A stretch of 64,000 nt of DNA from positions 3,162,001 to 3,226,000 of the forward strand of contig NC_083394.1 of the NCBI RefSeq assembly GCF_030864355.1. Direction: 5' to 3'. The notes below the pieces were generated by a model, which was not told the origin of the DNA, searched no databases, and saw only the letters and a program-made list of their open reading frames with translations. This document shows positions 56,366 through 64,000 of this stretch, in pieces (the stretch's first letter is position 1; every line of letters begins with the position of its first letter). Made by a program: the position numbers and the translations under genes. The stretch comes from Cutaneotrichosporon cavernicola. Taxonomy: Eukaryota > Basidiomycota > Tremellomycetes > Trichosporonales > Trichosporonaceae.

Positions 56366-59300
56366 CTACGCTTGCCAATCTTCCACAGTGCCGCACTAGA
56401 GAAATTAGCGTTGTCAGAAGGGTTGCTTACCTCGCAGATGAGGTTGAGGTCTCCGGCGGCGTCGTCGAGACGGCCAACCGTGGGCCAGAACTTTGACTTC
56501 TTCAGCCCGGGGACGGGGTACGCGGCCTTCTCGCGCGAGTAGGGGAGGTCCCACTTCTCGCCGGTGATAACCGACAGCGGGTGGGGGGCGTTCTTGAACA
56601 CGTTGTTGTCCTTGTCCTGCTTGCCCTCGATGACCTCGTCGACCTCCTTGCGGATGCTGATGAGGGCGTCGACGAGGCGGTCGAGCTCGTGCTTGGGCTC
56701 GGACTCGGTGGGCTCAATGAGCCAGCAGGTGCTGATGGGCCACTGGGCTGTGGGCGGGTGGAAGGAGTAGTCCTGGAGACGCTTCGAGAAGTCGGGAACA
56801 CGGAGACCGGCCTTGTCCTCGAACTCGGCGAGGTCGATCAGGCACTCGTGGGCGCAGTGGCCGTTCTTGTTGGTGAAGCGGAGGTTGTAGTAGGGACGGA
56901 GGCGCTCAGCAATGTAGTTGGCGTTGAGGAGAGCCATCTTGGACGACTCGGTAAGACCAGCACCGCCGAGCATCTTGATGTACGCCCACGAGATGAGGTT
57001 GATCGATGCCGAGCCGTAGGGGGCAGCCGAGACGGCGGTGATGGCGTGCTCGCCACCTGTCTTGACGAGCGAGTGACCGGGGAGGAAGGGCGCAAGGTGC
57101 TTCTTGACCGAGATGGGGCCGACACCGGGGCCACCGCCACCGTGGGGGATCGAGAAGGTCTTGTGGAGGTTGGTGTGCGAGACGTCGCCACCGACACGGC
57201 CGAGCGAGGTAAGACCAACGAGGGCGTTGGCGTTGGCGCCGTCGACGTAGACCTGACCACCGTTCTCGTGAACGAGACTGGTCGCCTTCTCGATACCCTC
57301 GTCAAAGGTACCGAAAGTCGAGGGGTAGGTGACCATGAACGCAGCGAGGTTGTCCTTGTGCTTGACGGCCTTCTCCTCAAGGTCCTTGAGGTCGAGCGAG
57401 CCGTCGTTGAGGGCCTTAATGGGGACCACCTTCCAGCCCATCATGGCGGCCGAGGCGGGGTTGGTGCCGTGGGCCGAGAGGGGGATCAGGCAGACATTAC
57501 GGTGGCTGTCACCACGCGACTTGTGGTACGCGTCAATGACCTTGAGGCCGGCAAACTCGCCCGAAGCACCCGAGTTGGGCTGGAGCGAGGTGGCGTCGTA
57601 ACCGGTGACGAGCGAGAGGTCCTTCTCGAGCTCAGTGAGCATGGTCTTGTAGCCCTCGGCCTGGTCGACGGGGGCGAAGGGGTGGACACCGCCAAACTCC
57701 TTCCACGAGAGAGGCTGCATCGACGAGGTCGAGTTGAGCTTCATGGTGCACGAGCCGAGAGGGATCATGCCATGGACCAGCGAGTAGTCCTTCTGCTGGA
57801 GGTGCATCATGTAGCGGAGCATGTCCGTCTCCGAGTGGTGACGGTTGAAGACAGGCTGGGGCAAGAACGCGGTGGTGCGGGCCATGGGGCTGTCAATGGG
57901 CTGGGTGAGAGCCGACTGGGCCGAGAAGTTGAGCTTCTGCGAGATGTCGTCAAGGGTGTTGGGCTGGATCTCCTTGAGGCCCTTGGCGCGGTAGAAGACG
58001 TTGACAATGTCGGTGAGGTCGAGCGGGCCAACCGACTCGTCAAGGGTGATACCGACGTGCTTGTCGTCGATGCGACGGAAGTTGATGCCCGAGGCGACCG
58101 AGGTCTTGTGGATCTGGTCGGCGGTGACACCGGCAGTCGAGACGTCCACGGTGAGGGTGTCGAAGAACTGCTTGTTGGTGACGGTGTACTCAAGGCCAGT
58201 GAGGGCCTCGGCGAGGACCTTGGTGAGCTGGTGAGTCTTGCCGGCAATCTTGCGGAGACCCTCGGGGCCGTGGTAGACGGCGTACATGGCGGCCATGTTG
58301 GCGAGGAGGGCCTGGGCAGTGCACACGTTCGAGGTGGCCTTCTCACGGCGAATGTGCTGCTCACGGGTCTGGAGCGCGAGACGGTAGGCGGGGGCGCCCG
58401 AGGCGTCGTGCGAGAGACCAACGATACGGCCGGGGATCTTGCGCTTGAGGTCCTCGGTGACGGCGAAGAAGGCGGCGTGGGGACCACCGTAGCCGACGGG
58501 GACACCGAAGCGCTGCGAGTTGCCAAGGACAATGTCGGCGCCCCACTCTCCGGGAGGCTTGAGCATAGTGAGGGCGAGGAGGTCGGACGCGACGACGACC
58601 ATGGCGCCGTGGCTCTTGAGGTCCGAGGCGACCGAAGTCCAGTCAATGACCTCACCGTTGACGTCGGGGTAGGGGAGGAGAGCACCAATCAGCTTGTCGC
58701 CAAGCTTGGCAACCTCAGCCTTGAAGCCCTCGTTGGACTCGGCAATCTGGAGCTCAACGCCAAAGCCAGTGCAGCGAGTGCGGAGGACGTCGACAGTCTG
58801 GGGAGCAATGGTGGGCGAGACGAGGAAGACGTTCTTGCCCTTGGAGAACTTGCCCTTGGGCACGGCGGCAGCCGCCATAGCCATAGCCTCGGCGGCGGCG
58901 GTCGCCTCGTCAAGGAGCGAGGCGTTGGCAATCGGGAGACCGGTGAGCTGAATGGTCACGGTCTGGTAGTTGATGAGCGACTCGAGGCGACCCTGCGACT
59001 GCTCGGGCGAGTAGGGCGTGTAGGCGGTGTACCAGCCCGGGTTCTCGAACAAGCTACGCTGGATAACGGGGGGGACGACAGCATTGTGGTAGCCCATACC
59101 AATGTACGACTTCATGTTCTTGTTCATGGAGCCAATCTCCTCGACGCGGCGGAGAAGCTCAAGCTCCGAGTACGGCGCAATGTCATTGCTGGTGAACTCG
59201 GAAATGCGAACGTCATCAGGGACGGTCGCCTTGACAAAGTCGTCCATCGTCTTGTACCCGAGAGTGTCGAGCATCTCCTGGGTGTCCTTCTCGGTGGGGC

Positions 59301-59517
59301 CGACGTGACGGGGGACGAAAGTGTCGAGCGGCGTGAAGATTGAGGTCGCGGCAGGACGGAACGACTTGGAGGGAGGAAGGGGGTGGGGCTGTGTGGCCGT
59401 GGTCGAGCGGACTGGCTCGGTGGAACGGGGGTTGAGACGCGATGCAGAGGTGGCGAGCGCGCGCGCACGCAGAGGCGCGTACATACGCGGTGCGCGGCGC
59501 GAGATGTTAACGAGCAT
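56366..59517 (-). CDS. GCV2: Glycine decarboxylase P-protein (glycine cleavage system)
   Basis: GCV2 is the PLP-dependent P subunit of the mitochondrial glycine cleavage complex; it decarboxylates glycine and passes the aminomethyl group to the lipoyl H protein. Exons 56431-59517 and 56366-56395 give 1038 aa, the usual length. The 35-nt intron near the 3' end restores the C-terminus ICECGTVEDWQA. The presequence is basic and Ala/Ser-rich (MLVNISRRAPRMYAPLRARA). Marks are RHVGPTEKDTQEML, GMGYHNAVVPPVIQRSLFEN, LLDEATAAAEAM, GSCTMKLNSTSSMQP, QPNSGASGEFAGL, the PLP lysine in SHTNLHKTFSIPHGGGGPG (about 784), and ISWAYIKMLGGAGL. No residue is missing from the core motifs. Confidence 0.97.
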
Positions 59518-61056
59518 TGTGGATGGGGGGACGGGGGATGGGAAAGTGGAAGAAAGAGAAAGGGAGGCGCGACGAGTAGTGTGGGAGATATATGGCTCCC
59601 TGGTGCCTCTTTAGGCTTGTGGCTGGTAGCTTTCGGCTGTTGCGATGTGGGATGCCGAACGAGTGTCACTCTCTACGACAAGGGTCGAGGAGACAAGTGT
59701 AAGTGACAAAGAGGTGAGTAGAGGTGGTGATGAGAAAGCAGAGAAAGCTGGGGAAAAGCCCACTTGGAGGGTTTGTCTTAAGCAAGGGCGGGGTTGAGGG
59801 TACTGATTGTTTCCAACAACTGGCTATCCAAAGTGGAGGTCATTTGAGCTAGCACCGTGTATATGGTATAATTAACTTTGGTTACACGGTACAGTGACGC
59901 GCGGTGGGCTTGCAATGTAAAGTGATCCTTTGGAAATTAAACGAGGCTGTTTTCCAAGGATTCTTTAGGATTATACTGTACCAATGCCCACCGTTTCCAA
60001 CAATTATCTCTCGGCTCACTTCGGACCAGCCCGCTATTGGACACTTGAGCATTCTTGGAATTTACTCCAACAAGCACGACAGCTCAACAGCCACCAACCA
60101 GTATCTGGTTTCAGATCTTACAGACACCCAGACTGGCAGACACGTCAGCGCGCCTCTCAAGTTCCAATACTAAAGCCGTGTCGACCGCGCGTCCACACTG
60201 TCACCCCAACCCCGCGTTCTTCTTACCGCCGAGTCGGTGCTCGTCTACATCCCTTTCCGAACTTTGGACATCCTCAACCTGTCTACATTACCAGTGACAG
60301 CGCCAGTCGGATGCGTCACATCGTGACACTCGATGGGCACATCTCTGTCTCTGCCAGGCTCCAGACTGTAGGATACACGGTCCCGTCCATGCCGTATTCG
60401 TGGTGGAGGCAAAAGGTGGAGGCGGAGGCTCCGGAGAAACGTGACGGCTTTCCCCGCGTCCCACCTCCCCTGGCCGTGCGGAACCAAACACGGTTTGGAG
60501 AGTTGGAGATCTGGAGAGAGAGAGAGATATTGCTGCTGTTGGACAACAGATGCTTATCAACGTCTCCCATGCTTACCTCGTCGGCACTTACATCAGCCAC
60601 TCTGCAGGCTGGTCGTATCCATCAGCCTCGTGATACCCATTGCTGGAATGTATGATGGGAACGGACGCAGGGAGACGAGACAACAGGATACTGCCAATCT
60701 CGAGGATCGAGGGAGGGCGGCGCAACGATCGCTGTCCGTGACTTTGGGATTGACGAGATCTAAGATTGATCTGCTTACCTGCCTGGGGCCACTCGCCGTT
60801 TCAACATTGACAACTGACAAGTCTTGATTCACGATTCAGACCTCTCTGACTATCTATGGCCCTGTACCAGGGCACGGTACTTTTGACCGCCAGGTCTCCT
60901 TGTCCAACCTGGATATGCGCCAAGGATCCTCGATATCAGTTCTTCGGGTACGCGGAACCGGCCATGCTGAAAGACGAGCACCGATTCCAACTTGACTTGT
61001 TGCAGGTTTGGGATCTGGGGGACGGCTCTTTGAGCTTTCAGCCTCGGAGCGAAAGC

Positions 61057-61078
61057 CCATTCTAGAATTCTAGAATGG
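61057..61078. repeat. Perfect 22-nt palindrome
   Basis: The sequence is centred on GAATTC with CTAGAATTCTAG in the middle and CCAT/ATGG at the ends. It reads the same on both strands. It is probably a chance or regulatory palindrome. Confidence 0.85.
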
Positions 61079-62900
61079 CTTTGTGGTTCAGATTCAGATC
61101 TCCCCATCTCGCCATCTCAGACCTCCCCACTTTGGATCTGGCCTGACGGAACACATGGTCCGCGGCAACTCCCAGACCAGAATTGAGTATATTGATGCAT
61201 ATAAACAATGAGTTTACATCGACACGAATTCACATATTGATGCAAGTAAAAGCCTCTAACTTGATACCGAGATCACGTCAATCATGGCAACTGTTGCAGA
61301 TGTGCCGTCGGCGAGACCCTTGCTCACGTTGCTCAATCATTCGTGTCACAGGAGTGGAATTGAGGTATTTTCGCAACGACACCTCGCCAATGCCCATCAT
61401 GGACCAAACCACGTACGCGGGTGGGCCCAGGCCGTTGTGCATTGAGCAGATCTGTCTGGAGGATCGAGATCCTCCCAATGCTGGTGGATCTACGGTAGTC
61501 ACAGCTGCTTCGTACATTCAGGTTCTACTTGATTGGCCGCGAAATGCAAGGAGTTGAATCGCAGTGACCTTCCCGAGTCGGGATTTACAACTGGCAGGCA
61601 GGCAGGCATGCGCACAGGCTCCCGGGCGACGTGTTGCGCACAGATCTCTTTACTCTAATCTGCGGAATGGTCAAAGAACTCGTGAGAAGTAAGGAGGGAC
61701 CTTTGGACCTGTGTACCTTGGTTGGCCTTGTGGGTAGCCATGGGTTGGTGCCACTTGCGTCAGCGTCAGCATGGGCGTAGGCACTAGCGAGCTAGTCAGG
61801 CATTCAGCGACCCATTCAGACATCGGACACGGTTTGGAGCATAGCTCCATCGTTGTCACGAGTCCTAACACCCCTAATGCGGAACCGCTACCTTACGTCA
61901 CAAGTTAAGCGTATGTATCGTATGTACCTTGCTTGGATTCAACCGTTCTCAACGGCAAACAGGGAGACCTAGATGGTCCGGGAGATCTGTAGGACTGTGC
62001 ATGTTGCAGGTGGATGTCACGGGCCAGAAGGCTGATTTAAACGGCACCCGAAGGGAATCTCGTCCTTTTAGCCCTGACCTCTTTTGGCTTGAGTGCGCCA
62101 ATTGCGCGCGCCAAAGGCCGCTGAGAGTATAAAGGGTCATTGTTTTTTAGTCGGGCAAGGTCGGCAGGCAGGGAGCAACGAGTGATATATCAATGTAATC
62201 ACAGCTCCCCCGATATTATGTTGTACCCGAGATCATACGGCATGCCGCAATTATCAAAGGATTGATCCAGAAGGGGACGGATCTAAACTTGCGGGCTTTT
62301 ATTGCGGCGGAGCATAGATCCCTAGTGGAGTCTACCACTTGAAAGCTTGAATGTCACGCGCAGTGTACAATGTCCAGTGGTCAGTACCTAGATCCCAGAT
62401 GCATTCTGTTCGCTTCCACCCGTTCTAGCGCTGTTAATTCAAAGTTCCAGGTGCCACCTTGCTTGGTATGTATGTAGCCAGACCAAGGTTCAGTATGGCG
62501 TTATGTGGTTGCCAAAGGAACATGAGGCTTAATATGCGGGGTGGGGGGGAGGCGGTGTGCGGGTGTTCGGGTGCGCGGGTGGTGTGAACTGGTGTGCTCA
62601 TGCCGTACCAAAAGTCCGCCGTTAAGGCCGTGAGAGATGTCGTCAGTTTTTTTGGCATGCTTGATAGCTCAGTTTGTTTGATGAAAGAGTCGTAAGCGGT
62701 CTACACGGCCACCGAAGAAATCAACCAGCAAGCTCTAGAGTGAGATCTACAGCGACCGGGTTATACCCAGGCACCGTGTCCAGCCTATGTAGTCTTCCCC
62801 TACAACCCTGAGAAAGGGGTTTCCAGATCTCAACTGGATCTAGGGTATTCTGATTTGTAGCTTCTAGTTACTCGTTGCTTACTCCTACTTGCTCCTCCTC

Positions 62901-62933
62901 TACCCTCTACCCTCCACCCTCCACCCTCCACCA
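62901..62933. repeat. CTACCCT/CCACCCT heptamer run
   Basis: About five 7-nt copies of CTACCCT or CCACCCT follow one another before an AG-rich junction. It resembles simple-sequence DNA and not the fungal telomere repeat. Confidence 0.75.
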
Positions 62934-63734
62934 GTTTACAAGGTATGTTGGGTCTCGCCACAGGTTCAGGAGCAGAGAGCGAAATGGGCATACCGTTAGT
63001 GGATTAATGACAAACAGACGGGCAGGGAGGAACTGTGCGGCAATGTGAAACCGGAGCAAACGAGTGTCCGCGTTGGCCGAGGTGACTAGTAAGCCGGTTC
63101 TCCGGGTGAGAGTGAGAGTGAGAGTGAGCGTCAGAATCAAATAGAGAGAGAGTGAGTGAGAGTGTGAGGTCATGGGTAATTGGATAAGGTGTAAAGTCCA
63201 AGTTGAAAGTCGAGTTCCGATTAGAATGGAGAGGTTGTTGGTGATCGGCAGTTGTATCAAATGTCTCTAAACCACCTTGCCTCTCCCTTGTCTAGTTATT
63301 ACTTCCCTCTCAAACCCTCCCCCCACCCTTCCCCGAATTGATCATCATCACCATCTTCATAATCTTCCTCTCTACACCTTGACCACTTCTTGATTGTATC
63401 AATCTTCTTGTCAACCCGTCTTGTCAACCCGTCTTGTAACGCCCACACGCATCCCATCACCATCTTGGACACGCTCCCGTTTCCAACACGCCGCTGCTTT
63501 AACATTCCGAATTCGTCAGAGAGTCAACCACCCGATCCTCCAACAGGCGACAGACGCGCCAAAACACCTCCTTCCAACCCACGTATCCTTCCATCGTCCA
63601 ACGCCGTCCAATATCAAGCTGGCTGCATCGACTGTTGCTCGCGGTCTCTTACCCTTAAACTTGTGCAGTATCAACGAGCGTGAGCGCAACCTCATTCCGC
63701 ACCCTTCCCCCTCGCCTCTGCCGCAGTACACATC

Positions 63735-64000
63735 ATGTCAACATACACCCCGCCACCCTCAAACCCTCCCACCCGCAAGCACTCTCTACACTACATCCTC
63801 TCCCCAACAGAACTAGCTCGAGATGCTCCAGATGTCCCCAATGTCGCCTCACCTACGTCGGCTCACCGCGCCCTACCGGACACCCACACTCCACAACACG
63901 CCAACGGCAACAGCAAGGACAAAGGCAAGAACTCTAATGGAGCCATTAAGCCCAAGTGCACGCCACGACCAGCTCTAGGGGGTCTCCCGAAAGAGGTCCT
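63735..64000 (+). CDS. Hypothetical protein, N-terminal part, cut by window end
   Basis: An ATG at 63735 opens a frame that stays open for 88 codons to the window edge. It begins MSTYTPPPSNPPTRKHSLHY and continues ILSPTELARDAPDVPNVASP and a Lys/Asn/Gly-rich stretch. The upstream 300 nt are pyrimidine-rich, as expected of a leader in this genome. There are no recognisable motifs in the visible part. A Ser/Pro/Thr-rich, Lys-containing N-terminus like this is common in transcription factors and signalling proteins, but that is only a loose hint. Confidence 0.55.
   Translation, partial: MSTYTPPPSNPPTRKHSLHYILSPTELARDAPDVPNVASPTSAHRALPDTHTPQHANGNSKDKGKNSNGAIKPKCTPRPALGGLPKEV

Larger units (their letters stand above)
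59518..63734. other. Gene-poor region, 4.2 kb
   Basis: No gene with recognisable domains is supported on either strand. Base composition and codon patterns differ from the coding regions, with more A+T. Several open frames (for example 59984-60655 plus, 60316-60600 minus, 61278-61517 minus) have no matching motifs and mixed composition. It includes a perfect 22-nt palindrome (61057-61078), a pair of TATTGATGCA words near 61189 and 61234, a CCACCCT/CTACCCT run (62901-62933) and GAGAGT repeats (63112-63165). The GCV2 promoter occupies the first few hundred bases. Confidence 0.6.

Noticed and set aside
56581..59343. A 920-codon open frame antisense to GCV2
   Set aside because: It mirrors the codon bias of GCV2 (few codons ending in A, giving few antisense stops) and shows repetitive Val/Asp/Gly/Leu composition with no domain. 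The sense strand has every GCV2 motif.

Overview
The window is nuclear DNA from a fungus, most likely a basidiomycete yeast of the Tremellomycetes (order Trichosporonales is my best guess). The sequence shows high GC in coding regions, genes on both strands a few hundred bases apart, and almost every gene split by very short introns (28-60 nt) with GTGAGT-like donors and a CTGAC or CTAAC branch site close to the 3' AG. The proteins (FUN30, EAF1, ATG15, QCR9, mitochondrial ribosomal proteins, Brix-domain ribosome factors) are typical of fungi. The order-level placement is inference, not proof.

I support 29 protein-coding genes, two of them cut by the window ends. Exon joins were read from the sequence, and in nearly all genes the joined exons give an exact multiple of three. 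Left part (1-12 kb): a partial unknown gene, a family-16 methyltransferase head to head with the U6 snRNA exonuclease USB1, a two-domain peroxisomal 3-hydroxyacyl-CoA dehydrogenase (FOX2-like) with no hydratase domain, an LtrA-like membrane protein and GTP cyclohydrolase II (RIB1). 12-24 kb: the FUN30 remodeller, the ribosome-assembly WD40 protein RRB1, mitochondrial uS7m, the autophagic lipase ATG15, a METTL26-like protein and a PHO80-type cyclin. 25-36 kb: an amino acid/choline-type permease, a repeat-bearing spacer, a PIN-domain protein with arginine-glycine repeats, mitochondrial bL19m and the PP2A B56 subunit RTS1. 36-56 kb: QCR9, a secreted-type glutaminyl cyclase, a SET/NAP histone chaperone, the NuA4 scaffold EAF1, the prenylcysteine methyltransferase STE14, the Brix factor SSF1, a COA1-like factor, a HAD phosphatase, MDE1 of the methionine salvage pathway, the nucleolar GTPase NUG1 and a mitochondrial thioredoxin. 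56-59.5 kb: glycine decarboxylase GCV2. The last 4.2 kb before the terminal partial gene is gene-poor.

This is an ordinary housekeeping region. Related genes are not clustered into a pathway, but several themes recur: ribosome biogenesis (RRB1, SSF1, NUG1), mitochondrial function (uS7m, bL19m, QCR9, COA1, thioredoxin, GCV2) and chromatin (FUN30, SET/NAP, EAF1). I found no mobile element, CRISPR array, rRNA or convincing tRNA. The points most worth following are the hydratase-less FOX2 protein ending in a peroxisomal signal, the extreme shortness of the introns with tandem 3' splice sites, a GC-AG intron, and the gene-poor right end.
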